Shown here piece by piece: positions 29,708 through 42,716 of a stretch of 64,000 nucleotides of DNA. The notes under the pieces were generated by a model, which had not been told where the DNA came from, made no database searches, and worked only from the letters and a program-made list of their open reading frames with translations. The position numbers were made by a program, and so were the translations under genes. Location: NCBI GenBank assembly GCA_905250115.1, contig CAJNOI010000073.1, positions 196,827 through 260,826 of the forward strand. Direction: 5' to 3'. How positions within the stretch are numbered: position 1 is the first letter of the stretch; each line of letters begins with the position of its first letter. This stretch comes from Adineta steineri. Taxonomy: Eukaryota; Rotifera; Eurotatoria; Adinetida; Adinetidae.

Positions 29708-31631
29708 ATGTCCACACATACACACTTGCTTCATTTGCCAAATGAATTAATCTATCGTTGTTTCAATTATCTCTCATTTGATGAAATTTTACAAAGTTTC
29801 GTCAATCTCAACACTCGTTTCAGTTATCTAATTACAACTCACTGGAGATCAATACAAATCGGTATTGATCTACGAAAATCTCAATTCGAACGTCTACTAC
29901 ATAATTTAAATCCAATACAAGTTCGTTCTCTTCATTTATTATTCGAAGACGATGAACGCCATTATTCAAATCAATTTTTATCATTATTTCCGATTGAGAA
30001 GTTCCAAAATCTTCATTTTTTAAAGTTAAACGATACTTCACAACAATCTTTCCATTCTCTTCTTACTAATCTTCATCAATTACATCAATTATCCAAACTT
30101 ATTATTCTCGATAATTCTTCTGAAGATGATGAATTAATATTCACACAAATATTCTCAAATCGAATTCCAACATTAAAATCAGTTACACTCGATTTTACTC
30201 TGCACTATCAACCAACAACAACCTCCAACAACTATAATTATTCATTCTCTAATATACAAGTTTTAAAACTAACCGGTTATTTAGATAATATTCATTGTTT
30301 CTTAGAAAGGACACCGAGATTAACAAAATTAATCTTAACTCTATATGAATTCTTTGATAATGACGGACAACAAACAAACAAAAATATGTTCTTATGTATT
30401 CCATCAACATTAACTTATTTACAAATAAATTTTAGCGGTACTAGCAGTTTTTTTCATATGGATATTGTAACTGAATTATTCAAATTGAACAGTTCTTCAT
30501 TACTTCAACTTCAACATTTAGTTATGATTGGTGAAGTGCATGACACATTGCTTGATGGAAAACGATGGCAACAGATAATTGAACATTATTTACCATCTTT
30601 GGAGTTGTTTCAGTTTTACTTTGATGCGACAAATGATAATAACTGGAACTATATGTACGTTACTTTTTCTTTTGGTAATGTTCGGTTTAGAACACGATTT
30701 TATTTATTATTTTAGAGAATATTATACAGGGGATTGGATTATAACTGATTTTGATAGTATAATGAACTCATTTAAAACTGATTTTTGGCTTCATAAACAT
30801 CAATGGTATGTCTATGGTGAAACAAATGATGAAACAACTATCATCAATACTTTACCTCTCTGTACATCGTCGTCCTTATACTTACGAACATCACTGCCGG
30901 TTAACACCGGTTACCGTGCACAAATAACAAGTCCAATCGTACCTTACACACATCAATACGAAAATACGATACAAGAATTAACTCTATGTATTAATGCAGA
31001 TGCTGATTCTTCTCAAAAATTTTACGATTATTACTTTTCTAATATAATAAAACTATGCCTTGATACTGACTCAAAACTACAGAATATTGTCGAATCATTG
31101 TCGAATGTAATAAATCTAAATAATGTACAACAATTGGAATTAACTCATCCAATACAATCAAATTCTATGGGACTATCAGAACTTCTTCCACATCTTCCAA
31201 ATTTAACTACTTTAAATGTGTACTATGGAATGACAAATGATTTTACTTTTCTCAATACTATTAAGAACAAAAGTTTATTCGCACATTTGGAAATACGTGT
31301 TCTTACAAAATTAGATTTTTTAAAAATCTTAGAAATTTTACAAATTAGTTCATATTCATTAATATTAAAAATTCGTGTAGACAACGAAGAATTTGAAGAT
31401 CACAGTCGACAAGTTATCGTAAACTGGTTAAAAGAGCAAACACATTTGACAAGTAGTGATGAAGTATCGACAGTTAATTTTAATGTTCTAAATATGGAGA
31501 AACTCAATGCATGGATAACAATTGAATGTGTGAATATAAGAGATAAATCTTCGGATCGAAAGGGTGGGTGCGGGTGTGAAGCAAGAGAAAAAGGACACAC
31601 ACCTAATATCTACTATGAGTCTCATATATAA
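29708..31631 (+). CDS. F-box protein with divergent leucine-rich region
   Basis: Two exons, 29708-30654 and 30716-31631, joined by a 61-bp intron, give 620 residues. The N-terminus is an F-box at about residues 5-45 (HLLHLPNELIYRCFNYLSFDEIL, then FVNLNTRFSYLI), the docking site for SKP1 in SCF ubiquitin ligases. The rest is a long helical/leucine-rich region with irregular L-x-x-L spacing, for example LHFLKLND, IQVLKLTGYL, LEHLVMIGE-like and NVQQLELTHP, consistent with degenerate LRRs that would select a substrate. The last ~25 codons are read through a telomere-like repeat (31561-31605), giving an odd Gly/Cys/Lys tail (DRKGGCGCEAREKGH). The native C-terminus may have been lost there. The poly(A) signal is AATAAA at 31748-31753. 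Confidence 0.82.
31560..31605. repeat. Telomere-like fold-back block 4 (3' end of F-box gene)
   Basis: AAGGGTGGGTGCGGGTGTG is followed after a 16-bp purine loop by the C-rich arm ACACACACCTA. The block overlaps the last codons of the F-box gene. Confidence 0.5.
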
Positions 31632-32051
31632 AAAAAAGAATGAATGAAATCTTTCAGATGAATTCCCTTATATATCTTATGTTATTTTAAATCAACAAAA
31701 CTTAGACGCACCACAGTTTTTGTACTCTTATAATATCATTGATCAATAATAAACTTTTTTATTTGCAATTCTTATCCATATATAGTACTATGAGAATATG
31801 ACCAGCTGTTTTCCTTTATCGTATATATATATATATCTGCATACAACTTCTTCATTAATCTGTCTTAAAACCAAATGCTTTTTTATATTGAGAGAAAACA
31901 ACATAATCAAGACATTATATGTATGTTAAAAATAGCGACTATAATAAGCATTCTCGGTAACACTGATGTTCATACACAACATAAAAAAACACAAAAGATA
32001 TTTTCTTTTCTTTTTTTCATCAACTGAACAAAACAAAAAATAGTAAGTTCT

Positions 32052-33076
<1,025 letters not shown>

Positions 33077-33411
33077 GATTGCACTAATCGCTAATAAAAA
33101 TCGATCTATATAATAATAATAATCTGTCCTCTCGACACGATTACGATGATGATGCGATGATGCTAACGTGGTTTTCCTATGGATTGGTTGATTAAATTTA
33201 TCATTAATTGATTAAATTCTATATTGCATAGGAATATTTTTAATATCATTATTTTTTTATTGTATATTAAAACAAATTTATAAATAAAACTTTTATTAAT
33301 AATATTTATGATAACAGATGTCGACACATTTGTTTTTTATCATCCATTATTTTCAATGAATGAACGGTACAGAACGGGTAAAATAAGAAGTTAAAACAGA
33401 CAATATTGAAA
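33077..33411. promoter_or_regulatory. Shared upstream region of SURF4 and KDM1A
   Basis: The two genes diverge from this 335-bp segment, which holds no coding exon and so must contain both 5' UTRs and promoters. It has a GATGATG run near 33143-33160 and AT-rich flanks. I identified no specific factor site. Confidence 0.5.
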
Positions 33412-36400
33412 ATGGGTGATGATGGAAAACATCATTCTGAATTTCGAGCACGACGTGTTGATGGAGCAAATCCTGATGGTAATAATATATAGAATTTTGT
33501 TTATTCTTAAGTTTGATTTTTTCCAAATATTTAACAAGGTTTGGAAGATGCTGCTGCACAAAGTCGTCTTACACATGATCGAATGTCAGCAGAAGAATCT
33601 CGGTTATTTCCAGAAATTTGTAAAGGTGATATCAAACGACATAAAGCATTCTTAATCATTCGAAATAATATCGTAAGCAAGTTTTATTTCTTGTTCTGTT
33701 TAAATACAACTCTATAGTATATGATACAAACAAAGATAAAATATCTTTGTTGTCATCTAGAATATATTCTTCATAGAAAAAAAAAATAAAATATTTCAAT
33801 CTATTGTAATGAAACATCTCTAATCAGAGATTAGGATTTATAGGAATGTTTCTAAGACGACATAGTTAATCGTTGGCATTACATTGATAAATATTTTATG
33901 AGTCAACGCTAAGTATATACACAATGAAAAAGGGAATTGTTCAGTTTTTGAAAACTGTTCAACTAATACTGCGCAATGTAATATATATCCATAATCCATT
34001 CAAAACGGTTGATTATCAAAGTATATCAATTCGTTTCTGTGTTAAACCGGAAATTTGTATAGTCTGTATGTTCATCTTCAAAACTGCGAGTATTGTAAGA
34101 TTTTCTATGTATTGAACAATGCTTTACAATTGAATACTGTTATATTCAGTTTATAAAAGTATCTACTATATAAAGGTGTATTCCTTTCTAAAAAATTATG
34201 TAGAGGTTTCATTTGAGTAGAATGATCATTTCTATAAAGATGAACGCTATGTATAGCATTAAGAATTCTACATATTTTAGCTTCGAATGTGGTTTGATGA
34301 ACCTCGTATTCAACTTATACTCGAAAAAGTCATGGAAAAACTAAATCAAGTTGAACCTCAATATGCCAATGGTAATAATTGATCTATATTTTTTAATTGT
34401 CATTTATTTTTTACTCGTATTCATTATTAGATGAACGAGTTCTTGCTGGAAAAATTTTTCTTTATTTGGAACGTTACGGTTTCATTAATTTTGGAGTTTT
34501 TAAACGTATAACAAATCCACTTGGAAGTAAGATTTTATGATATATTTCATCTAAAATATTAAAGAAATTCATATATATATTTAGATAAAAAAGATCAACC
34601 ACGTGTTATTATAATTGGTGCCGGTATTGCTGGAATAATTGCTGCACGACAATTACAATATTTTGGATTTGAAACAATTGTTCTCGAAGGACGTGTATGT
34701 GAAATTATTTTTTTATTTTTTCACAAAATTATCATTTTATGTAGAATCGAGTTGGTGGTCGAATAGCAACATTTCGTAAAAATGGCTATACAGCTGATTT
34801 AGGTGCTATGGTTGTAACTGGATTAGGTTGATGAAATTTTTATTAATTAAATAAAAAAAAACTAAATTTCTTTAAAAAATTTTTTCAAGGTGGTAATCCC
34901 GTATCTGTATTACAAACACAAACAAATCTTGATCTTGTACCAGTTAAACATAAATGTCCAATGTATGAATGTTCTCAAAATGTGGTAAGTTAAATATGAA
35001 TAAAATTTCTAAGAAGATTTTTCTCTACTTCCAGTTAGCAAATACATTTTTAAAACCATTTGAATTAGTAAATTATCGTCGTCGTTATCTTCGGGTTAAT
35101 TAAATTGCATTTTTTGCTAATTTAGTTTTTTTTTGAGAAAAAAAATCTGAATAAATTTTCTTTTTTCTTTTGTAATTTTGTGGAAGGTACCCAAAGCCAA
35201 AGATGAAGTTGTAGAAAGAGAATTTAATCGTTTACTTGAAGCATGTTCGTATTTGGCTCAAACAATTGATGAAGATATTCATGGAAAAAAACAACCATAT
35301 TCATTAGGTGATGTCCTAGAACAATTAATTCGTGCACAAGAAAAAGCTGTCAGAGAAAAATATCTACAACATTTACGTGAAATAACTAAAATGAAAGATT
35401 CACTTCGAACAATTTTAACATCAGTAAGGATTTTGATTTTTTTTTTGTTTCATTACAAAAAATAAATCATTTATAGATGTGTGACATACGAACAAAATGT
35501 GTTGGTTTACATAAAGAATATTCAGATGTTTTACAAGTACCAGATAATGGAAATGTACTCGAAGAATTTGTTATACGTGATGTGGCGAAAAATTTAGTTG
35601 TAACGACAGAGGTATTTCTATATGATTGAATATAAAATTGTAAATAGTCAGTCAGATTTGATAAAGAATACCGGATGAGGCGAAAGTTTTGCAACACTAT
35701 TTGTTTCGCATATATCTCGGCTTGCGAAAGTGAGAAAAAATGTTAATTTTTTTCAAAAGATGCGCCGTAATGAGCTCTACAAAAGTTGTATAATCAAACT
35801 CCTACTGACTTGTTTTGGTGGTTCTTACCATACCTAAAATGAAACAGCTATGTAGTGGTGTTAATGTTCATCATAATCATCGTGTTTCAAGGACTTTTTG
35901 TTTTGCATATATCTCGGGTTGGGAAAATGATAGCATCTTGATTTTTTTTAAAAGACGCGCCATGGAAAGCTCTACAACCGCTGCATAAAAAATTCAATAT
36001 TTCAAAACGAAAAGTCTTTCAAACATCTTTTTGACGGTGAGAAGTAGCACTAACATAGACCTTTCTCATTTTCAGTATGAGAAGAACTATTAGAACAAGT
36101 CAATATGAGCTTGATTGTGCAATTCTTGTAGAGCTTTTCAAGGCGTATCTTTTATAAGAAAAATCAAAATTTCATCATTCGTGAAAGTCGAGATATAAGG
36201 AAGACAACAAAATTTTTCAAACACTTTTTTTACCATGGGACATAGCGTCATCATAGAGCTCTTCCATTCTGAGTATAGAAACAATCAATAAAACAAGTCA
36301 GTAGGAGTTTCCCTATGCAATTTTGTAGAGCTTTTCACGGTGCATCTTTTGAGAAAAATTAACATTTTTTCTCACTTTCGCAAGCCAAGATATATGCGAA

Positions 36401-37852
36401 ACAAAAAGTGTTGCAAAACTTTCGCCTCACCCGGTATATGTAGATAATCAAAATATCAATTAAATAATTTATTCATTGTTTAGGAATATGCACGTCTTGA
36501 AACACAAGCTGACCAATTAAAAGAACAAATTCGTATTGCAGAAGATAATCCACCACCGTATGGGTTCTGTACTTGAACAATTATAAATATTATTTTATTA
36601 TTTTTAGCCGATTGTATCTGAGTGTAGCTGATCGTCGTATTCTTGATTGGCATATAGCTAATTTAGAATTTGCTAATGCAGCACCATTAAATTGTCTATC
36701 ACTAAAGTATTGGGATCAAGGTATGAACATATTTTAGAATAAGAAAAACAATGATTCTAGTTTCTTTTTTTCTACAGATGATGAATATGAATTCACAGGC
36801 TGTCATTTAACTGGTAAATATACATAGATGATAGAGAAAAAGACAAAGGATGATTCCACTTTTTTGATTTTAGTACGTAATGGTTATTCTATTCTACCTT
36901 TGGCTCTTTGTGAAAATCAAAATATAAAACTTAAACGTACAGTTAAAAAAATTTCTTATAATAAAACAGGTATGTTTTGAAAACGTTTTTTATTCTATAT
37001 ATTATTGCCTACTAATCTCGTATTTTTTTTATAGGTGTTGAAGTTGTAGTTACAAATACTGAAGATCCAAAAAATGAAGTTCCTGAAACCTATAAAGCTG
37101 AAGCAGTACTTGTTACAGTACCATTAGGTGTTTTAAAAGAGAATGTTATTACATTCGAACCACCATTACTTGAAGAAAAACAATCAGCTATTGATCGACT
37201 TGGTTTCGGAAATTTAAATAAAGTTGTACTATGTTTCGATAAAGTCTTTTGGGATTCAAATCATACATTATTTGCTCATGTTAATGCTTCAACATCATCT
37301 CGTGGTGAATTATTTCTTTTCTGGTGTTTTACAAAACCACCTGTACTCATTGCATTAGTTGCTGGTGATGCAGCCAATGTTGTTGAATGTGCAACTGATG
37401 ATGTTATTATTGGTCGTACACTTGTTGTTTTACGGAATATTTTTGGTTCAGTTGCTGTTCCTTCAGTATGTGATAAAAATATTGTAAACATTAAATATTT
37501 TTTTGATTTTATTTTATTTTAGCCAAAAGAATCTTTAGTGACTCGATGGAAATCAGATCCATTTGCACGTGGTTCTTATTCATATGTTGCAGTTGGCGCT
37601 TCAGGTAATTTAATCTGCTAGGGTGACATAAAGTATTTATTGATTTATTTTTGTAAAGGTGATGATTATGATATCTTAAGTCGTCCAGTTGAATGTCCAG
37701 GTGATAGAGTTCCTCGATTATATTTTGCTGGTGAACATACGAATCGAAATTATCCAGCAACAGTTCATGGATCTTTATTAAGTGGTTTACGTGAAGCTCG
37801 ACGTATAGCTGATGCTTTTCTTGGTTCAATCTATGAAGTTTCAGCACCTTAG
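33412..37852 (+). CDS. KDM1A: Lysine-specific histone demethylase 1A (LSD1)
   Basis: Sixteen conserved exons give 690 residues: 33412-33478, 33539-33672, 34281-34371, 34431-34526, 34585-34694, 34745-34826, 34890-34984, 35187-35423, 35477-35611, 36484-36557, 36608-36720, 36778-36813, 36874-36969, 37035-37465, 37523-37604, 37659-37852. A further in-phase 60-nt segment (35035-35094) may be an optional exon. The domains are SWIRM (about 25-125), the FAD Rossmann motif [10 protein letters not shown] (137-146), [23 protein letters not shown], the helical tower inserted in the oxidase fold, and the C-terminal oxidase half with [11 protein letters not shown] (active-site Lys), [19 protein letters not shown] and [16 protein letters not shown]. 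It removes mono- and dimethyl marks from H3K4 with CoREST. The N-terminus lacks the long disordered extension of vertebrates. Intron 9 (35612-36483) carries a MITE. Confidence 0.95.
35671..36434. mobile_element. Non-autonomous DNA transposon (MITE) with long inverted arms
   Basis: The element begins CCGGATGAGGCGAAAGTTTT and ends with the near-exact reverse complement, which reads CCGGGTGAGGCGAAAGTTTT on the other strand. The arms match over about 150 bp (35671-35820 against 36285-36434). TA flanks both ends (35669-35670 and 36435-36436), as in Tc1/mariner insertions. Inside, a second diverged copy of the arm sequence follows in the same direction on each side (about 35889-36010 and 36101-36225), recognisable by TTGCATATATCTCGGGTTG and the GCTCTACAA motif. 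The order is therefore unit, unit, inverted unit, inverted unit. No transposase is encoded. It lies in intron 9 of KDM1A. Confidence 0.85.
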
Positions 37853-38582
37853 AATCTTTCTGTCTTCTTTTTTGTGTTTAATAAAAAAATAAACTGACAC
37901 TTACCTGTTGTATATTAAAATATTATTAAAGAAAAATAAAATTTTATTTCAAACAATCTTTTTTCTTTCTTTTAATAAAAAACAATCTATCAATGATGAT
38001 CTTAATTTGCGCTGCCTGAATTTTATGCCACCTTGACATAGTGATTATAACGAAAATGGAGTACATGCATAATCAATCAGTACAAAAAATGGCTGCTTTA
38101 CTAAGGATTTATTTATATACAACTCTTCTAAGTCGTATTAAAAACTAGTTTGAATGAAATGATTTCTAAAAGTATGATCGAAATTGATAACAATTATTCG
38201 ATATTATCTAGTAGATGTCCTTTAACTGTCAATTATTGACGTACATTTTTTATAAAACAATATTGACCGAAGCAGACTATTTGTTACAATATTTGATTAA
38301 CTACAATCATATTGAAATTTAATGTCTTCTATACCTATTGTATGATTAATTTAAGGTCGTCCATGATAAATTTGATACAAAAATACGAGTTTCTAAATAA
38401 ATTTTTTTTTCCATTTAAATACGTTATCAGTATTGATCATTCTCTTCCTCCTTGTAACATACAAAATCAACATACAAAATAGAATTCTTTTTATTATAGT
38501 AGTGTAAATAGGGATGACGATGAACAAAAAAAAAAAAAGAGAAAGAAAAAATTGTTTCAAAAAGTAAGAATGCAGCAAGAGA
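37853..38582. other. Downstream region of KDM1A
   Basis: A poly(A) signal AATAAA for KDM1A lies at 37880-37885. The rest up to the gap is AT-rich, with no exon I can support. The minus-strand frame at 38393-38582 is probably the 3' UTR or an intron of the gap-split gene. Confidence 0.45.
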
Positions 38583-38682
38583 NNNNNNNNNNNNNNNNNN
38601 NNNNNNNNNNNNNNNNNNNNNNNNNNNNNNNNNNNNNNNNNNNNNNNNNNNNNNNNNNNNNNNNNNNNNNNNNNNNNNNNNN
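38583..38682. other. Assembly gap (100 N)
   Basis: Exactly 100 N. It interrupts the His/Gln-rich gene on the minus strand; the true missing length is unknown. Confidence 0.98.
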
Positions 38683-38987
38683 TGACCATTAGCTATGACT
38701 GATGTTAAACTGTTACTAGTTTTATCATGAATTTGTTCATTTTGATAACGTGCTTGAATAAGATTTGATGCATTCGCTTGTTGTTGATTGCCATAAACAA
38801 TTGATAGAGATGTTGGCGAAAGTGATTGAACATTATTATTGACTAGTTGCTGTTGATGTTGTTGTTGATGATGATGATGTGCTGTTGGTATAACTGAATA
38901 TTGACCAACATTATTTCCATAGGATGGTTGTTGATAGCAGAAATTTGTTTGATAATTCCCTGATGTTTTCGGTGATGATGATGACAT
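38683..38987 (-). CDS. N-terminus of a His/Gln-rich protein, cut by a gap (partial)
   Basis: A frame opens at ATG 38987, preceded by a TATTTACAG acceptor, and stays open into the gap (101 codons). The sequence is low complexity: an MSSSSPKTSG start, tyrosine/glutamine-rich CYQQPSYGNN, a HHHHQQQHQQQ tract, then NNNVQSLSPTSLS. Such N-termini are common in animal transcription factors and RNA-binding proteins, but no domain is visible, so I give no name. A CAG|GTGAGA donor at 40094 on the minus strand could end a 5' UTR exon. The 100-N placeholder hides the rest; the frame beyond it is probably intron or UTR. Confidence 0.55.
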
Positions 38988-39277
38988 GGAGCTGTAAATA
39001 TGCAGAAAAAAAAGATCTTTTTGTCAATAAAATTATTTATATTAGTTTTGTTAATATGTACTTATAATCTTTTCTTTTCTCTCTCTTACTTTGTTTTAAT
39101 TTTCTTGAAAAAAATCTTTCTATGTGTACGATACGTGTGTGTCTATGTACACGCGCGTGGATATGTTTGTGTGTTACAAATAAATGGAAACAATATTTGT
39201 TTCGTACGTTGTCGTTTGTCACTGGCTGCTTGCTAGAATAATATTGGCTCCTATGTAGATTTTACATCTCTCAAAAC

Positions 39278-39363
39278 GGAAGAGAGAGAAAGAGAGAGGG
39301 AGAGAGAGAGAGAAAGAAGGAAAAAAGTTGACGCGATGTTTGACAGAAAGAGAGAGAGAGAGA
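39278..39363. repeat. (GA)n microsatellite tract
   Basis: An almost pure purine run of GA and GAAA units with one interruption (about 39324-39350), ending AGAGAGAGAGAG. It produces spurious leucine/serine-rich frames on the minus strand. Confidence 0.8.
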
Positions 39364-40783
39364 ATGTAGTTTTTTTTATGACCTTCATCCAATAGTAATG
39401 TTGTTCTTCCATAAACCAATCATATTCTTTAACAATCATAAACGAATGAAAAAAATCCTTTGGGAAAAAAAAATGCTGATGAGTAGGTGTATAATCGTAT
39501 TGATTGAAATCGATGTGATCATAGTTGAAGTAGGAGAAAATGAATTTATTATATACTTGATAAAATGCAATGTGTATAAGTATCAATAAATTCTTCTTCA
39601 GTTTTTCAAGTAACTGTGATAATAGTATTTGTTTATTTTATATTATTTTTAAGCTTTTCGTTTTACTTTTTCTCGAAAAAAGTGAATCTTCAATGATATA
39701 ATTATTTTTCTTTTAGTCGGATGACCCTGACATGAATAAATCCTTTTGATAAACATTAGATTCGATGTTTGTCATATATCTAACAAGAATGTATATATAT
39801 TGTATGAGGATCGATGGTCATCTTCAGTATATGTCTGAACAAATTGAACAAATATAAAAGTAGTCGTTGTCGTTGTATCTAATCCCACCTTGACGTGTGT
39901 GTGTGTTGGTTAGAAAGAAAAGGGACGGACTGTATGTATTGCTGCACTTCCGATGAGGAAGAAGCTTTGAATACCTTGAATAATCACGTACAAATATTCT
40001 ATTGGATTATGAAAAATAAGCGAAACTATGAAGATTAATTTTTATGTATTAAATATAATCGTATAATAATATTAGATATGGATATATTCTCACCTGCATT
40101 ATGAAGTTTGAACTAATATAAAATAAAAAATAAGTTCAAAATGAACTTATGTGTATATATATATCATATCGTTTAACTATTCCTTCTTTTTTCTCTTCGT
40201 TCTGATTCTCATTTGAAAAAGTAAATTTAAGTCAAGAGAACAAGAGAATAAATATATGTTCAATGCTTATTAGTAGTCATATATACACACATACACACAT
40301 AATAAAGAAGAAGAAGAAGAAGAAAAAAAAAGTAATTTCAATCATTTGTTCTCTAGATGATTTTTTTTGGTATTTGTTGATTTCAAATAGAGTTTTATTC
40401 CAATATTATATTTCAACAAGAAAAACTATTTTCACACAGGAAAGATTACGATGTAACATTAAGTTGAGAAAGATATCAAATCACTGTTAGGAAATGATCT
40501 ATGAAAGAAAAAAAGATATAATATTTAAACAGTAATTGCATATTTAGACTTAGCGGATGTTCGATCATCTACTGATTGATATCCGTGTTTATTTAACACA
40601 TGTAATTTCGAGTTGAATACTGTGGGTTGATGTTAATAGAATGTTGTTTAAAACAAAACAAACATCTTTATAATTATCAAAAGAATAAATTCGATTTTTT
40701 CTAAAATCAAAAATAATTGGATGATGATGAATTGTTAATTGAAAATCAATGAAAGTTTTTTTTTTCATTCGTTATCACATCAT

Positions 40784-41131
40784 TTAATAATGTTCGCGCC
40801 GGCATGGCCGACTGGTTATGTGGTTAGCATGTTACCATGAGGTACTGTGTTCAAACCTCGGTATCACCAGCTATGTAATGACCCTAGACAAGTCAATAAC
40901 GGCCATTTTGTCTCGGATCACCCGTCCGAAAATATTCTAACTACATGTTAGTCAGAATATATGGGTAGCTCAAGTAACTGATCGAGAAGAACTCTGGATC
41001 AAGACTGTCTCCCTGACCAGAGCTACAACTAGTCATCGCTGTAGGAAATATCGGGCATATCGAAACTGTCCTTGGACAGCGGCCTATACCAAAAAATGGT
41101 ATGGTCGTTCTTCTTCTTCTTAATAATGTTC
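40784..41131 (+). mobile_element. tRNA-derived SINE with target site duplication
   Basis: The element (40796-41119) is flanked by perfect 12-bp direct repeats TTAATAATGTTC (40784-40795 and 41120-41131). Its head resembles a tRNA: box A TGGCCGACTGG at 40805-40815 and box B GTTCAAACC at 40849-40857, the internal RNA polymerase III promoter. The body is unrelated to tRNA and contains two small hairpins, TGTCCTTGGACA and TACCAAAAAATGGTA. The tail is (TTC)n. This is the structure of a SINE copied by a LINE reverse transcriptase. Perfect duplications imply recent insertion. The A-box resembles Ser/Leu tRNAs; the parent tRNA is uncertain. Confidence 0.9.
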
Positions 41132-42716
41132 AGAAATATCATGGTAAACTTACAGATTAGAATTAATTATCAGTCGACTGTTATTTCACCGGGAAGGGAA
41201 AAGAGTATTATCATGTTTATTTTTCAAGGGTCTTATGATATGATAATAGTTGAATGTTATCTAAGCGCAATACATAATCTAAATTTAAATTATGATCGAT
41301 CATATATGATTGTTTATTTGGTAATATATAAAAATGAAGGAGAAAAAAAAATCTAGTATGGTTGCCAAAAGTAAATACATGTCGTATTCGAACAAAAGTA
41401 ATTTGAGAATCAAAGTATTGAAAGCAAAAAGAAAAAAAAATCTTTCTCTTTCATCCGAAAATTTTTTTTTTATGCCATTAAATGAAGTTGAATGAATGAC
41501 ATGATTAGAAGTATTTGTAAGATTTCAACTCTACGTGATAAAATTTCGAATAAAAAAAAATATAAGTGAAATTATCATTATTTTCTTTATTTCTTGTCAA
41601 TATTGATTTATCTATTAGTTATTTCGTTTCTTTTTTTATCATTGAACATCAAAAAAAAAGCTTTTAAAAAAGCATAATTTAGAGAGAAAAAAAAAGAACG
41701 GCAAATTCTTGAGAAAATCAATAATATCAAGTCGTAAGAATAATATCCTTTTTGATCAAAGAACTATTCAAGCATTGCAAAAGTGTTGATGATGATGATG
41801 AGTCTCGTCTAAGTGAGAACAAACATTCTTTGGTAAAGTGATTTGATGCTTTTTTTTTCGTTAGAGACGACATCTCAATCACTTTTGATCATACACCGAC
41901 AACAAATAGACAGTTTTTTTTCAATATAAACTGTAAAAATGTTTTAATGGAAAAAAAGAAAAACGGCAAAGTTTGTTTTATACTACGAGAGAATATTCAA
42001 CAGATGGATTTTTTTCTTTCTAATTTAAGAATGTAAATATTAAAAAAATGGTTTGTTCATTAATAAACTATTCGTCACACCTTATCATCATACATCAAGT
42101 TTAGATCGTGACGAAAGAAGAAGAAGTAGTAGTAGTACAGCTAGACGTTTGTCCAGAGCAAACAAAACATTCATTGTCTACACTTTTAAAGATAAAGCAA
42201 GTTCCGTTGGCGCATTCGCGATTGATCGATCAATTCTATTGTATGAAAGAAGATGATTAAAATTTACATTCAATTTCCTCCTTTTTATATATTGCTGACA
42301 TCACAAATAAATACAAAACGATAGATTCATTTAGAATGCTTACTTGAAGATCTATTTATGTAATGTTGGTAATCGGATCGTAAACCTTCATATGTTAAAA
42401 AATGAAAGTAATCGATACCTGAACGAAGGTTTCATATGAGACTTGCCGTCGATCAATATTTGTTTTTCCTGTTCTCTACTTTTACCTTTTTTCTACATAT
42501 ATCAATATGTTCGAAAGAGAAAGCAAGATAGGTCATTTTAATCAGATATCCATAGTATACAAAACCATCTGTTCATTAATCAAATGTGAAGTTGACAGAG
42601 AAAACAAATTAATTTTTTTTGTTCTATAATAAATAAGGATATTTGTTCTCAAACATTATTAAAACATGATTTTTTTAAATTGAAAGATGTTCTTCTATTC
42701 CTATTTTTGAATATAT

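Larger units (their letters stand above)
38988..42716. other. Gene-poor region with simple repeats and a SINE
   Basis: The region holds purine-rich (GA)n tracts (39278-39363), GT/AC-rich stretches near 39130-39175 and a GAA run near 40306-40330. The SINE at 40796-41119 is listed separately. Frames such as 42053-42256 (Arg/Ser-rich, from AGA and AGT triplet runs) lack conserved content. Part of it may be upstream exons and promoter of the gap-split gene. Confidence 0.4.

Noticed and set aside
33924..34115. 63-codon frame in KDM1A intron 2
   Set aside because: Intronic, no motif, flanked by confident exons.
37509..37847. 112-codon minus-strand frame
   Set aside because: Antisense shadow of the last two KDM1A exons.
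39037..39586. Several overlapping frames rich in Leu, Ser and Phe
   Set aside because: They translate the (GA)n and GT-rich simple repeats.
40805..40870. Possible functional tRNA gene
   Set aside because: Boxes A and B are present, but the stems do not close as a normal cloverleaf and the sequence continues into a SINE body with target duplications.
41072..41356. 94-codon frame starting inside the SINE
   Set aside because: Runs from SINE DNA across the target duplication into unrelated flank; cannot be an old gene.
42053..42256. Arg/Ser-rich 67-codon frame
   Set aside because: Produced by AGA/AGT triplet runs; no start context and no partner exons.
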